From CAIQQQ01 sp040399685 (GTDB lineage: Bacteria; Pseudomonadota; Alphaproteobacteria; Acetobacterales; Acetobacteraceae): a stretch of DNA of 64,000 nucleotides. Below are positions 37,281 through 48,983 of this stretch, in pieces. Below the pieces are notes generated by a model. It saw only the letters and a list, made by a program, of their open reading frames with translations. It searched no databases and was not told the DNA's origin. Numbering within the stretch: position 1 is the stretch's first letter; each line of letters opens with the position of its first letter. The stretch is taken from the NCBI GenBank assembly GCA_040399685.1, contig JBBART010000025.1:12617-76616 (forward strand), written 5' to 3'. The translations under genes were made by a program, and so were the position numbers.

Positions 37281-40200
37281 ATGAACATTTCCGCCCCGTT
37301 CATCGCCCGCCCGATCGCCACCTGGCTGTTGGCGGTGGCGGTGCTGCTTGCCGGGCTGCTGGGATATCGCGCGCTGCCCGTCTCGGCGCTGCCGCAGGTC
37401 GATTTCCCCACCATCCTGGTGACGACGCAGTTGCCGGGCGCCAATCCGGACACGGTGTCCACCCTCATCACCGCCTCACTGGAGCGGCAGTTCGGCCAGA
37501 TTCAGGGTCTGTCGACCATGACCTCGGTGAGTTCCGAGGGCACCAGCCAGATCACGCTGCAATTCTCCCTCAGCCGCAGCATCGACAGCGCCAGCCAGGA
37601 CGTGCAGGCCGCCATCAACGCCGCCGCCGGCACCCTGCCGAGCACGCTGCCGTATCCGCCGGTCTATGCGAAGGTGAACCCGGCCGATGCGCCGATCATC
37701 ACCATCGCGCTGACCACCGACAGCACCACGATCGACAAGGTCAGCGATAGCGCGGACACGCTGCTGCAACCAAAACTAAGCCAGATCGACGGCGTGGGCC
37801 GCGTGACGGTGCAGGGCAACATGCGCCCGGCCGTGCGGGTGCGCGCCGATCCGGCCCGGCTGGCGGCGTATGGGCTGTCGATGGAGGATGTGCGCACCGC
37901 TGTTGCCGCCGCCAACGTCAACGGCGCCAAGGGCGGGTTTGACGGGCCGCGCCAGGCGGTGGCGCTGGGCGCCAACGATCAGATATTGTCGCCGGACGAA
38001 TACAGGTCGCTGGTGATCGCCTATCGCAACGGCGCACCGGTGCGGCTGTCCGATATCGGCTCGGTGGTGGGCGGGGTGGAGAACAACCGCGTCGCTGCCA
38101 GCTATAACGGCCAGCAGGCCGTGGTGCTCGACATCCAGCGCCAGCCCGGTGCGAACATCGTCGCCACCGTGGAGCGCATCAAGGCCGAGTTGCCGAACCT
38201 GCAACGCGCCCTGCCCACCGCCATCAAGCTGACCATCGTCACCGACCGCACCGAGACGATCCGCGCCAGCGTGAACGACGTGCAGGCCACGCTGGTGCTG
38301 GCCATCGTGCTGGTGATCGGCGTGATCTGGGTGTTCCTGCGCTCCTGGCGCGCCACGTTGATCCCGGCGGTGGCGCTGCCGCTGTCGTTGATCGGCACGT
38401 TCGGCATCATGTCGCTGCTCGGCTACGGGCTTGATAACCTTTCGCTGATGGCATTGACCGTCGCCACCGGCTTCGTGGTCGACGATGCCATCGTGATGAT
38501 CGAAAACGTGGTTCGTTACATCGAGGCCGGCGAGAAGCCGCTGGCCGCCGCCTACAAGGGCGCGTCTCAGATCGGCTTCACCATCATCTCGCTGACCGTG
38601 TCGTTGATCGCGGTGTTCATCCCGCTGTTGTTCATGACGGGCGTGGTCGGCCGGCTGTTCAGCGAGTTCGCGGTCACGTTGTCCGTATCGGTGGTCGTCT
38701 CGGCGGTGGTGTCGCTGACGTTGACGCCGATGATGTGCGCCCAGTTCCTGCGGCCGCATTCGGAGGAAAGGCCCGGCCTGATCGGGCGCATGGCCGAACG
38801 CGGGTTCGATGCCACGCTGGCGTTCTATCGCGTCACGCTGGGCTGGGCGCTGCGCCATCAGACATTCGTGCTGATCGTGGCGGTGATGACGCTGTTCGGC
38901 ACGGTGGCGCTGTATGCCTTCATCCCCAAGGGCTTCCTGCCGCAGCAGGACACCGGCGTGATCGTGGCCGTGACCGAGGCCGAGCAGAGCGTGTCCGTGC
39001 CGCGCATGGCCACCTTGCAAGGACAGGCGGCGGACATCATTCGCGCCGACCCGGATGTGGTGGGCGTAGTGGGCTTCGTCGGCGCCGGCAGCATCAACGC
39101 CACGCCCAACACCGGGCGCATCACCATCGCGCTGAAGCCGCGCAAGGACCGTGATTCGGCCGCCACCATCGCGGCGCGGTTGCAGAGCAAGCTGACGGGC
39201 CTCGCCGGGTTGTCGGTGTTCATGCAGCCGGTGCAGGACATCCAGATCGGCACCCGCATCAGCCGCACCCAGTTCCAGTACACGCTGGTCGACACCGACG
39301 CCGCCGAACTGGCTGTGTGGGGGCCAAAGCTGCTGGGCGAGATGCGCGGCATCGCCGGCCTGCAGGATGTGGCGACCGACCAGCAGAATCTGGGTTTTCG
39401 CACCTATATTCGCGTCAACCGCGATACCGCCCAGCGGCTGGGCGTGACGATGCAGGCGATCCAGGACGTGCTGTACGACAGCTTCGGCCAGCGGCAGATC
39501 TCCACCATCTTCTCCCAATCCAACCAGTATCGCGTGGTGCTGGAAGCCGATCCGGCGTGGCAGGCCGACCCTGGGTCGCTGATGCGGCTGCGCCTGCCCG
39601 GCACCGGCGGCGCGCAGGTGCCGCTTTCGGCCATCGCCAGCATCGAGCGCATCACCGCACCGCTGGTGGTGACGCATCAGGCGCAGTTCCCGGCGGTGAC
39701 GCTGAGTTTCAACCTCGCGCCCGGCTTCTCGTTGGGCCAGGCGGTGGCAGCGATTGCCGCGGCCGAGGCCGGCATCAGCATGCCCGCCACCATCGCCGGC
39801 AGTTATTCGGGCGATGCGGCGGAGTTCCAGAACTCACTGGCCTCCGAACCCTGGCTGATCCTGGCAGCGATGGTGGTGATTTATATCGTCTTGGGCGTGC
39901 TGTATGAGAGTACCATCCATCCCATCACCATCCTGTCCACGCTGCCCTCGGCCGGCATCGGCGCGTTGCTGGCCTTGATGCTGGTGGGGCTGGACCTGTC
40001 GCTGGTGGCACTGGTGGGCGTGGTGCTGCTGATGGGCATCGTGAAGAAGAACGCCATCATGATGATCGACTTCGCCATCGAGGCGGAGCGTGAGCGCGGC
40101 ATCGCCCCCCTGCCCGCCATCACCGAAGCCTGCCTGCTGCGGTTCCGCCCGATCATGATGACCACGATGGCCGCCCTGCTCGGCGCGCTGCCGCTGGTGA

Positions 40201-40373
40201 TCGAGAACGGCTCCGGCTCGGAACTGCGCTATCCGCTGGGCGTGACGATCGTGGGCGGGCTTTTGCTGAGCCAGTTGCTGACGCTCTACACCACGCCCGT
40301 CATCTTCCTCGCGTTCGAGCGTCTGCGGCAGCGGTTCAACCCCAAGCAGCCAGTGACGGCGGCGGCGGAATAA
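37281..40373 (+). CDS. RND multidrug efflux permease, MdtB type
   Basis: An inner-membrane proton/drug antiporter of 1030 residues with the AcrB-like twelve-helix plan. The N-terminal hallmark PFIARPIATWLLAVA is present. The proton-relay acidic pair lies in GFVVDDAIVMIENV, and both halves carry a PLSLIGTFG / LPSAGIGALLAL block. Two MdtB/MdtC-like pumps together suggest a heterotrimer as in E. coli MdtABC. The stop overlaps the start of the next gene by one base (TAATG). Confidence 0.93.
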   Translation: MNISAPFIARPIATWLLAVAVLLAGLLGYRALPVSALPQVDFPTILVTTQLPGANPDTVSTLITASLERQFGQIQGLSTMTSVSSEGTSQITLQFSLSRSIDSASQDVQAAINAAAGTLPSTLPYPPVYAKVNPADAPIITIALTTDSTTIDKVSDSADTLLQPKLSQIDGVGRVTVQGNMRPAVRVRADPARLAAYGLSMEDVRTAVAAANVNGAKGGFDGPRQAVALGANDQILSPDEYRSLVIAYRNGAPVRLSDIGSVVGGVENNRVAASYNGQQAVVLDIQRQPGANIVATVERIKAELPNLQRALPTAIKLTIVTDRTETIRASVNDVQATLVLAIVLVIGVIWVFLRSWRATLIPAVALPLSLIGTFGIMSLLGYGLDNLSLMALTVATGFVVDDAIVMIENVVRYIEAGEKPLAAAYKGASQIGFTIISLTVSLIAVFIPLLFMTGVVGRLFSEFAVTLSVSVVVSAVVSLTLTPMMCAQFLRPHSEERPGLIGRMAERGFDATLAFYRVTLGWALRHQTFVLIVAVMTLFGTVALYAFIPKGFLPQQDTGVIVAVTEAEQSVSVPRMATLQGQAADIIRADPDVVGVVGFVGAGSINATPNTGRITIALKPRKDRDSAATIAARLQSKLTGLAGLSVFMQPVQDIQIGTRISRTQFQYTLVDTDAAELAVWGPKLLGEMRGIAGLQDVATDQQNLGFRTYIRVNRDTAQRLGVTMQAIQDVLYDSFGQRQISTIFSQSNQYRVVLEADPAWQADPGSLMRLRLPGTGGAQVPLSAIASIERITAPLVVTHQAQFPAVTLSFNLAPGFSLGQAVAAIAAAEAGISMPATIAGSYSGDAAEFQNSLASEPWLILAAMVVIYIVLGVLYESTIHPITILSTLPSAGIGALLALMLVGLDLSLVALVGVVLLMGIVKKNAIMMIDFAIEAERERGIAPLPAITEACLLRFRPIMMTTMAALLGALPLVIENGSGSELRYPLGVTIVGGLLLSQLLTLYTTPVIFLAFERLRQRFNPKQPVTAAAE

Positions 40374-43300
40374 TGGGCTTTTCCGAGGTCTTTATTCGCC
40401 GGCCGGTCGCCACCATCCTGTTGGCGCTGGGCCTGCTGATCTCGGGCGGCGTGGCCTACAACTTCCTGCCGGTCGCCCCGCTGCCCAGCGTGGATATTCC
40501 CACCATCGTGGTGTTCGCGGGCCGGCCGGGCGCTGATCCGGAAACCATGGCGGCCTCCATCGCCGCCCCACTCGAACGCCGGCTGGGCGAGATCGCGGGC
40601 GTGACGGAAATGACGTCGGTCAGCTCCGTCGGCAGCAGTTCGATCATCGTGCAGTTCGACCTCGCACGCGACATCGACAGCGCCGCGCATGACGTGCAGG
40701 CGGCGATCAATGCCGCCACGGCGGATCTTCCGGCAGATCTTCCCTCGCGCCCTTATTTCCGCAAGTTCAACCCGGCCGATGCGCCGATCATGACCATCGC
40801 GCTGACCTCGGCCACGCTGTCGCCGGCTGCCATCTATGACGCCGCCGACAGCATCCTGGCCCAGCGCCTGAGCCAGATCGAAGGCGTGGCGCAGGTGCAG
40901 GTGAACGGTGCGGAAAAACCCGCCGTGCGCGTGCGGCTGGACCCGGCGGCGCTGTCGGCTTCGGGGCTGTCCGGGCAGGATGTCTACAACGTTATTCGCA
41001 CCGCCAACGTCAACGGCGCGTTGGGCGGGTTTCAGGGGCCGGATCGGGGCGAGACGATTGGGCTGAACAACCAGTTGTCCACCGCCGCCGAATTCCGTCC
41101 GCTGGTGGTGAAATCGGCGGGCGGCGCCTCGGTGCGGCTGTCGGATGTGGCGAGCGTGATCGACGGCGTGGCCAATATCCGCCTGTCCGCCTCGCTGGGC
41201 GACACGCCGGCCATCCTGCTCAACATCACCAAGACCGGCGGCGCCAACGTGATCGCAACAGCCGACCGGGTGCGGGCCACCCTGCCGCTGCTGCAAAGCT
41301 GGATGCCGCCGGACATCAAGGTGACCATCCTGTCCGATCGTACTGGCACCATCCGCGCCAGCGTGGATGATTTGCAGGTCACGTTGCTGATCACCATCGG
41401 CCTGGTGCTGCTGGTGGTGCTGTTGTTCATGCGCCGCCTGGTGCCCACCATCGCCGCCGGCGCCACGGTGCCGCTGTCCATCGCCGGAACGCTGGCCGCG
41501 ATGTGGTTCGCGGGCTTCGCGCTGGATAATTTCTCGCTGATGGCGTTGACGATCTCGGTGGGCTTTGTGGTCGACGACGCCATCGTGATGATCGAGAACA
41601 TCGTGCGGCACCGCGAGCGCGGGTTGTCCCCGATGCAGGCCGCCCTGGTGGGCAGCCGGCAGATTGGCTTCACGGTGATGTCGATCAGCATCTCGCTGGT
41701 GGCGGTGTTCATTCCCATCCTGTTCATGGGCGGCATTCTGGGGCGGCTGTTCCACGAATTCGCCGCCACGCTCACCATGGCCATCGTCGTCTCGGCCGTG
41801 GTGTCGCTGACACTGACACCCATGGTGTGCGGCCAGTTCATGACCGACACACCCGCCCGCGTGACGTGGTGGACCAAGGTGGACAAAGCTGTCGACCGAA
41901 GTTTTCAGGCGATGGCCGATGCCTATGCCGGCACGCTCGGCTGGGCGCTGCGGCACAACTGGCTGATGTTGTTCGCCACCTTTGCCACCATCGGACTCAC
42001 AATCTGGCTGTATACCGTGGTGCCGAAGGGCCTGTTGCCGACGCAGGACACCGGGCTGATCCAGGGCGGCACGGTGGCGGAGCCGGACATCTCGTTCGCC
42101 GCCATGCAGCAACGTCAGAAATCAGTGATCGACGTGTTGCTGACCGACCCCGCCATAGAGGGCGTCGGCTCCACCATGGGCGTGTCCAGCGGCTTTGCCT
42201 CGCTGAACCGGGGCCAGTTGACCATCGGGCTCAAGCCTTATGCCGAACGCGGCGTGACCTCGGAACAGGTGATCGCCCGCCTGCGGCCCAAGCTGCTGGC
42301 GCTGCCGGGCATTCAGACGTTTTTGTATTCCGCCCAGGATCTGCGCGGCGGCGGGCGTGGCGGTTCGTCCAACCAGTTCGTGCTGCTGGGCTCGGATCTC
42401 GTCGCGTTGCGGGAGTGGACCCAGAAGCTGGAAGACCGGCTGCGCAGCGTGCCGGAGGTCGTCGATGTGACCTCTGACCAGGATCGTGCGGCGCCACAGG
42501 CCAATCTGGTGATCGACCGGGCGGCGGCGGCGCGGCTGGGCGTGTCGGTGGCGGCGATCGACAACGTGCTGAACAACGCGTTCGCCCAGCGCCAGGTGTC
42601 CATCATCTACACCGACCGCAACCAGTATCGCGTGGTGCTGGAAACGCTGCCGGCGTTGCAGCGCGATCCGCAGGCGCTCAACCGGCTGCGCGTGTCCGGC
42701 ACTGGCGGGGTGCAGATCCCGCTGGGCAGCCTGATGAAGGAGGAACGCGGCTCGGCGCCGCTCGCCGTGCGCCACCAGGGGCAGTTCCCGGCGGCGACGA
42801 TCAATTTCAACACGCCGCCCGATGCGCCTTTGGGGCCGGCGCTGGACGCGGTGCGCAAGGCGGCGGTGGATCTGCGCATCCCTGAGAGCATCCACACCGA
42901 GTTCGCCGGCAACGCCAAATTCCTCACCGACAGCCTCAGTTCACAGCCAATGCTCATCGGTGCGGCGTTCCTGGCGATCTACATCGTGCTTGGCGTTCTT
43001 TACGAAAGCCTGACGCAGCCGATCACCATCATCTCCACCTTGCCGTCCGCCGGGCTGGGGGCGTTGCTGGCGTTGCTGGTGACGGGCACGGACCTGTCGG
43101 TGATGGCCATCATCGGCATCCTGCTGCTGATGGGCATCGTGAAGAAGAACGCCATCATGCTGGTGGATTTCGCGCTGGAGGAGGAGCGCCACCACGGTCG
43201 CACGCCTTCCGAGGCGATCCATGCCGCGTGCCTGGAGCGATTCCGCCCGATTATCATGACCACGCTGGCCGCACTCCTCGGCGCGCTGCCGCTGGCGCTG

Positions 43301-43474
43301 GCGTATGGGCCGGGGTCGGAATTACGCCGGCCGCTGGGCATTGCCATCGTGGGCGGGCTGATCGTGTCCCAGGCGCTGACGCTCTACACCACCCCGGTGA
43401 TCTATCTGGCGTTGCAGGGACGGAAAAAGCGGGCACGCACCGTGTCGGGCGATGCCCGACCTACCACGACGTAG
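40373..43474 (+). CDS. RND multidrug efflux permease, MdtC type
   Basis: Second AcrB-family pump of the operon, 1033 residues, clearly homologous to the upstream one but not identical. Proton-relay residues again lie in GFVVDDAIVMIENI. The N-terminus FIRRPVATILLALG, and GIVKKNAIMLVDFALEEER near the end, are typical. Translationally coupled to the first pump. Its last codons run into a palindrome that resembles the one after argF. Confidence 0.93.
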   Translation: MGFSEVFIRRPVATILLALGLLISGGVAYNFLPVAPLPSVDIPTIVVFAGRPGADPETMAASIAAPLERRLGEIAGVTEMTSVSSVGSSSIIVQFDLARDIDSAAHDVQAAINAATADLPADLPSRPYFRKFNPADAPIMTIALTSATLSPAAIYDAADSILAQRLSQIEGVAQVQVNGAEKPAVRVRLDPAALSASGLSGQDVYNVIRTANVNGALGGFQGPDRGETIGLNNQLSTAAEFRPLVVKSAGGASVRLSDVASVIDGVANIRLSASLGDTPAILLNITKTGGANVIATADRVRATLPLLQSWMPPDIKVTILSDRTGTIRASVDDLQVTLLITIGLVLLVVLLFMRRLVPTIAAGATVPLSIAGTLAAMWFAGFALDNFSLMALTISVGFVVDDAIVMIENIVRHRERGLSPMQAALVGSRQIGFTVMSISISLVAVFIPILFMGGILGRLFHEFAATLTMAIVVSAVVSLTLTPMVCGQFMTDTPARVTWWTKVDKAVDRSFQAMADAYAGTLGWALRHNWLMLFATFATIGLTIWLYTVVPKGLLPTQDTGLIQGGTVAEPDISFAAMQQRQKSVIDVLLTDPAIEGVGSTMGVSSGFASLNRGQLTIGLKPYAERGVTSEQVIARLRPKLLALPGIQTFLYSAQDLRGGGRGGSSNQFVLLGSDLVALREWTQKLEDRLRSVPEVVDVTSDQDRAAPQANLVIDRAAAARLGVSVAAIDNVLNNAFAQRQVSIIYTDRNQYRVVLETLPALQRDPQALNRLRVSGTGGVQIPLGSLMKEERGSAPLAVRHQGQFPAATINFNTPPDAPLGPALDAVRKAAVDLRIPESIHTEFAGNAKFLTDSLSSQPMLIGAAFLAIYIVLGVLYESLTQPITIISTLPSAGLGALLALLVTGTDLSVMAIIGILLLMGIVKKNAIMLVDFALEEERHHGRTPSEAIHAACLERFRPIIMTTLAALLGALPLALAYGPGSELRRPLGIAIVGGLIVSQALTLYTTPVIYLALQGRKKRARTVSGDARPTTT

Positions 43475-43482
43475 GTCCGGCA
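43453..43482. repeat. Palindrome at the end of the second RND pump gene, REP-like
   Basis: Arms TGCCCGACCTAC and GTAGGTCCGGCA, one mismatch, loop CACGAC. The stop codon of the pump gene lies within the second arm. The first arm is identical to part of the palindrome near argF (13748-13786). Probably a copy of a dispersed palindromic family; may act as a terminator. Confidence 0.65.
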
Positions 43483-43494
43483 CCACATGACTTA

Positions 43495-44184
43495 TCACCC
43501 CATGGCAAGCCAGAAACGCAGCATGTCGTTGACCACCTCCGGCTGCTCCATCGGCGGCAGATGTCCCGCCATGTCCACCACCCGGTACACCGCGTTCGGG
43601 ATGGCTGCGGCCATTTCCTCCGCCAGCGCCGGCGGCGTGAGGATATCGCGATCGCCCACCCCAATCAGCGTCGGCACCGCGATGAAGGGCAGAATCGGCC
43701 GGCTGTCCGGGCGCGACAAAATCGCCTGTTGCTGGCGCAGGAACGCATCTCGCCCCACCCGCTCGGCCATGTCCAGCACATCCTGCGCCAGAACCGCATC
43801 GCCCAGCCGGTCCGGATGCAGCAATTGCGGCAGCAGCTTGGGCGTGACACCGCGAAACCGGTTGCCCCGTGTCATCGCCATCAGCCCGCGCCTTCGACGC
43901 GACTGCTCCTCGGTGTCGGCGCGGGCGGAGGTGTCCAGCAGGCACAGCCGGCTGATCCGCTCGGGTGCGAGGCGCATCATGGCCAGCGCCACGTAGCCGC
44001 CCATCGACAGCCCGCACAGCGCGAAACGGCCTGGCACCAGAGCCAGCGCACGTGCCGCCATCGCGTCGATATCGTCGTCTTGCGTGAGATCAGCGATCAC
44101 AGCGTGCGGAAGCGACGCCATCTGATCCCGCCAGAGACGGGCGTCACACAGCAGGCCTGGCAAAAAGACAAGGTTTTCATGCAT
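43495..44184 (-). CDS. Alpha/beta fold hydrolase
   Basis: A 229-residue alpha/beta hydrolase. The nucleophile elbow is CGLSMGG; a catalytic Asp is likely in GVGDRDILTP and the His in DMAGHLPPME. Most similar to short esterase/carboxylesterase-like proteins (proline iminopeptidase/MenH group). Substrate unknown. It converges on the RND operon and diverges from the DEAD-box helicase gene. Confidence 0.83.
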   Translation of the reverse strand: MHENLVFLPGLLCDARLWRDQMASLPHAVIADLTQDDDIDAMAARALALVPGRFALCGLSMGGYVALAMMRLAPERISRLCLLDTSARADTEEQSRRRRGLMAMTRGNRFRGVTPKLLPQLLHPDRLGDAVLAQDVLDMAERVGRDAFLRQQQAILSRPDSRPILPFIAVPTLIGVGDRDILTPPALAEEMAAAIPNAVYRVVDMAGHLPPMEQPEVVNDMLRFWLAMG

Positions 44185-44324
44185 GAGTGGCTTCTACGCG
44201 CCCCGGGCATGGCCGCCAACCTTGACTTTTCGGCCCCGTTTCCCGATACGGGGGCGTCGCGCGGGGTCTTCCTGTGCGTTCTGCCGTGCGCACATGCTGG
44301 CGCCGCCTTGGAAGCAAACAAAAC

Positions 44325-46175
<1,851 letters not shown>

Positions 46176-46178
46176 GCC

Positions 46179-47396
46179 ATGAACATCGTTACCCCAATCC
46201 AGACCGCGGCCAAAAAGAGCCCGCTGGCGCCGTTCAAATGGGACGATGCGCTGATGCTGGACGGGCAATTGAGCGAAGACGAGCGCGCCATCCGCGACGC
46301 CGCCAACGCCTATTGCCAAGACAAGCTGATGCCGCGCGTGCTGATGGCCAACCGCCACGAAAAGTTCGATCGCGAGATCATGAACGAACTCGGCGAGATG
46401 GGCTTTCTGGGCGCCACGCTCGACAGCCATGGCTGCGCCGGCGTGAACTATGTCAGCTACGGCCTGATGGCCCGCGAAGTGGAACGCGTCGACAGCGGCT
46501 ATCGCAGCGCGTTCTCGGTGCAGTCCTCGCTGGTGATGTTCCCGATCCACGAATTCGGCTCCGAAGACCAGAAGGACCGCTTCCTGCCCAAGCTGCGCAG
46601 CGGCGAGTTCGTCGGCTGCTTCGGCCTGACCGAGCCTGACGCCGGCTCCGATCCCGCTTCGATGCGCACCCGCGCCAAGTCGGTGGATGGCGGTTATCTG
46701 GTCAGCGGCTCCAAGACCTGGATCACCAACTCCCCCATCGCGGACGTGTTCGTGGTGTGGGCCAAGGACGATGCCGGCGACATTCGCGGCTTCATCCTTG
46801 AAAAGGGCATGACGGGCCTGACCGCGCCGAAGATCGAAGGCAAGTTCAGCCTGCGCGCCAGCATCACCGGCATGATCATGATGCAGGATGTGTTCGTGCC
46901 GGAAGGCAACATGCTGCCGAAGGTGAAGGGGCTGCGCGGCCCGTTCTCGTGCCTCAACCGCGCGCGCTATGGCATTGCCTGGGGCGCCCTGGGGGCGGCC
47001 GAATTCTGCTGGCATGCGGCGCGCGACTACACCATGCAGCGCATGATGTTCGGCCGTCCGCTGGCCGCCACGCAGTTGGTGCAGAAGAAGCTGGCCGACA
47101 TGCAGACCGAGATTACCATCGGCCTGCAATCCGTGCTGCGCCTCGGCCGCCTGATGGACGAGCATGCGGCGGCTGCCGAGATGATCAGCCTGTGCAAGCG
47201 CAACAGCTGCGGCAAGGCGCTTGATATCGCCCGCACGTCGCGTGACATGCATGGCGGCAACGGCATTGCCGATGAATACCACGTCATCCGCCACGTGATG
47301 AACCTGGAAGCCGTGAACACGTATGAGGGCACGCACGACGTGCACGCCCTGATTCTCGGCCGCGCACAGACGGGAATTTCAGCATTCGGGGCGTGA
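46179..47396 (+). CDS. gcdH: Acyl-CoA dehydrogenase, probable glutaryl-CoA dehydrogenase
   Basis: A 405-residue flavoprotein that oxidatively decarboxylates glutaryl-CoA to crotonyl-CoA in lysine, tryptophan and aromatic breakdown. FGLTEPDAGSDP and SKTWITNSPIADV are the FAD/acyl-CoA dehydrogenase signatures. The catalytic Glu (about 383) is in YEGTHDVHALILGRAQTG, a form characteristic of glutaryl-CoA dehydrogenase. Its stop overlaps the start of the RNA methyltransferase gene (GTGA). No other lysine-degradation genes are adjacent. Confidence 0.9.
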   Translation: MNIVTPIQTAAKKSPLAPFKWDDALMLDGQLSEDERAIRDAANAYCQDKLMPRVLMANRHEKFDREIMNELGEMGFLGATLDSHGCAGVNYVSYGLMAREVERVDSGYRSAFSVQSSLVMFPIHEFGSEDQKDRFLPKLRSGEFVGCFGLTEPDAGSDPASMRTRAKSVDGGYLVSGSKTWITNSPIADVFVVWAKDDAGDIRGFILEKGMTGLTAPKIEGKFSLRASITGMIMMQDVFVPEGNMLPKVKGLRGPFSCLNRARYGIAWGALGAAEFCWHAARDYTMQRMMFGRPLAATQLVQKKLADMQTEITIGLQSVLRLGRLMDEHAAAAEMISLCKRNSCGKALDIARTSRDMHGGNGIADEYHVIRHVMNLEAVNTYEGTHDVHALILGRAQTGISAFGA

Positions 47397-48673
47397 CCCT
47401 GCCGGAATCTGCCCAGATCCGCATTCAGCGGCTGGGCAGTGACGGGGACGGGGTGGGTGAACTTCCGACGGGGGAGCGGGTGTATGTCCCGTTCACCCTG
47501 CCCGGCGAGTTGTGCGACGTGCGCCCCACCGGCAAGCGCGGCGAGGGCTTTGCTGCCGTCGCCGACGTGGTGCTGGAGCCGAGCCCGCAGCGCATCGAAC
47601 CGCCCTGCCTGCATTTCGCCACCTGTGGCGGCTGCGCATTGCAGCATTGGGAGCCGAGCCAGTATTTCGGCTGGAAAACCAATCTGCTGACGGCCGCCTT
47701 GCGTCGCGCCGGTTTCGAGCCGGACACGCTGCCGATTGTGCAGACGCCGCCCCGCCAGCGCCGGCGCATGGACCTCGCCATCCGGCGCGATCTCGGCATC
47801 ACGTTGGGGTTGCACGCGGCGCGTGACTCCACGGTGATCGACATCACCGAATGTCAGGTTCTGCATCCGAAGCTGTTCGCGTTGATCGCCCCGATGCGGG
47901 TGCTGTTTCGTGGGTTGAACGGGCTGGGCCGCGAGGGCTCGGCCATCGTCAATCTGCTCGACAGCGGACCGGATCTGCTGCTGCGCACCGATCGCACGCT
48001 GAGCGTGGTGGACCGGACACGGCTTGCCGCGTTCGCCACCGAGCACGGCATGCCGCGCGTGATGTGGGCGCTGAACACGGGCGTTCCCGAAATTGCCGCC
48101 CTGCTGCGTCCGCCGACGACGAGCTTTTCCGGCACCGACGTTATGCCGCCTCCGGGCGGGTTCTTGCAGGCGTCGCGCCCTGGTGAGGCTGCGATCATCG
48201 CGGCCGTGATGGCTGGGCTGCCTGCGAAGCCGACCGCCAAGTCGCGCGTGTTGGAGCTTTATGCCGGCAGCGGCACGCTTACCTTTGCCATTGCACGGCA
48301 TATGCGCGTGCATGGGGTTGAGGGCGATCCCGCCGCCGCCGCCTCGCTCAAGGCGGCCGCCGATGCGTCCGGCCAGACCGGGCGGGTGACGGTGGAAAAG
48401 CGCGACCTTTCGCGTCAGCCGATTTCCGCCAAGGAGATCAATGCGTTCGCCGTGGTTGTGCTCGATCCGCCGCATGGTGGCGCCGAGACGCAGACCGCGC
48501 AGATCGCGGCGTCGAAGGTGAAGAAGGTGATTTACGTGAGTTGCAATCCAGGCGCGCTGGGCCGGGATGCGACGATGCTGCGGGCTGCCGGATTTAAGCT
48601 GGTGTCGACGCAGCCAGTCGATCAGTTCTTGTGGTCGGCGCGGTTGGAGAGTGTCAGCGTCTTTACGCGGTAG
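47393..48673 (+). CDS. Class I SAM-dependent RNA (uracil-C5) methyltransferase, RlmD/RumA-like
   Basis: A 426-residue protein of the TrmA/RlmD family that methylates uridine C5 in rRNA or tRNA. An N-terminal TRAM-like beta segment is followed by cysteines of an iron-sulfur site (PCLHFATCGGCALQHW). The SAM-binding motif is VLELYAGSGTLTFAIA, and the PPHGG and the catalytic YVSCNPGALGRD segment (nucleophile Cys) follow. The GTG start overlaps the stop of the dehydrogenase gene. Which uridine it modifies is not clear. Confidence 0.9.
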   Translation: MTLPESAQIRIQRLGSDGDGVGELPTGERVYVPFTLPGELCDVRPTGKRGEGFAAVADVVLEPSPQRIEPPCLHFATCGGCALQHWEPSQYFGWKTNLLTAALRRAGFEPDTLPIVQTPPRQRRRMDLAIRRDLGITLGLHAARDSTVIDITECQVLHPKLFALIAPMRVLFRGLNGLGREGSAIVNLLDSGPDLLLRTDRTLSVVDRTRLAAFATEHGMPRVMWALNTGVPEIAALLRPPTTSFSGTDVMPPPGGFLQASRPGEAAIIAAVMAGLPAKPTAKSRVLELYAGSGTLTFAIARHMRVHGVEGDPAAAASLKAAADASGQTGRVTVEKRDLSRQPISAKEINAFAVVVLDPPHGGAETQTAQIAASKVKKVIYVSCNPGALGRDATMLRAAGFKLVSTQPVDQFLWSARLESVSVFTR

Positions 48674-48703
48674 CATTGCACCATCTCCACCCACGACGAG
48701 CGT

Positions 48704-48733
48704 GGTGCAATACCAAGCGGTATTGCACCCTAC
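48704..48733. repeat. 30-base palindromic repeat, copy 1
   Basis: An 11-bp perfect stem GGTGCAATACC/GGTATTGCACC with an AAGC loop, plus a CCTAC-type tail. An identical 30-base copy is at 48984-49013. A degenerate half-site (ATTGCACC) lies at about 48674-48682. Together the copies bracket a small AT-richer gene. Confidence 0.9.
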
Positions 48734-48778
48734 TGCCTGCTGAAAATATTGTTCCAAAATATTACAGGGAACGGATCA

Positions 48779-48973
48779 ATGAACTTCATTAAACGTAACT
48801 GGAGAGATCTTGTTTGCGCTCCGTTAGCAAGTTTAGGGGCATTAGACATTGCGAATTACGTGACGACATCCATAAAATTAGTCGGGATACAAGATCCAAG
48901 CGAAGTATTCTTCGGAACACTGTCGATTTTGGCCGCCATCGCAATTTGGCGAGGTGGTTTACCCAAAAACTAG
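48779..48973 (+). CDS. Small protein of foreign composition between palindromic repeats
   Basis: A 64-residue protein with a basic N-terminus (MNFIKRNWRD), a central amphipathic or weakly hydrophobic segment, and a hydrophobic stretch TLSILAAIAIW before the GGLPKN tail, consistent with a small membrane-associated peptide. A CAGGGA ribosome site precedes the ATG. Base composition and codon choice (many A/T-ending codons, AAA/ATT/GAA) differ from the GC-rich neighbours. I do not recognise a family, so function is not assigned. Confidence 0.55.
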   Translation: MNFIKRNWRDLVCAPLASLGALDIANYVTTSIKLVGIQDPSEVFFGTLSILAAIAIWRGGLPKN

Positions 48974-48983
48974 ACCTGCCACG

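Noticed and set aside
37776..39677. Long open frame antisense to the first RND pump gene
   Set aside because: The product is His/Arg-rich with no family motifs; the opposite frame is a conserved AcrB-type pump.
40286..42112. Long open frame antisense to the second RND pump gene
   Set aside because: Same reasoning: a codon-bias shadow of a conserved gene.
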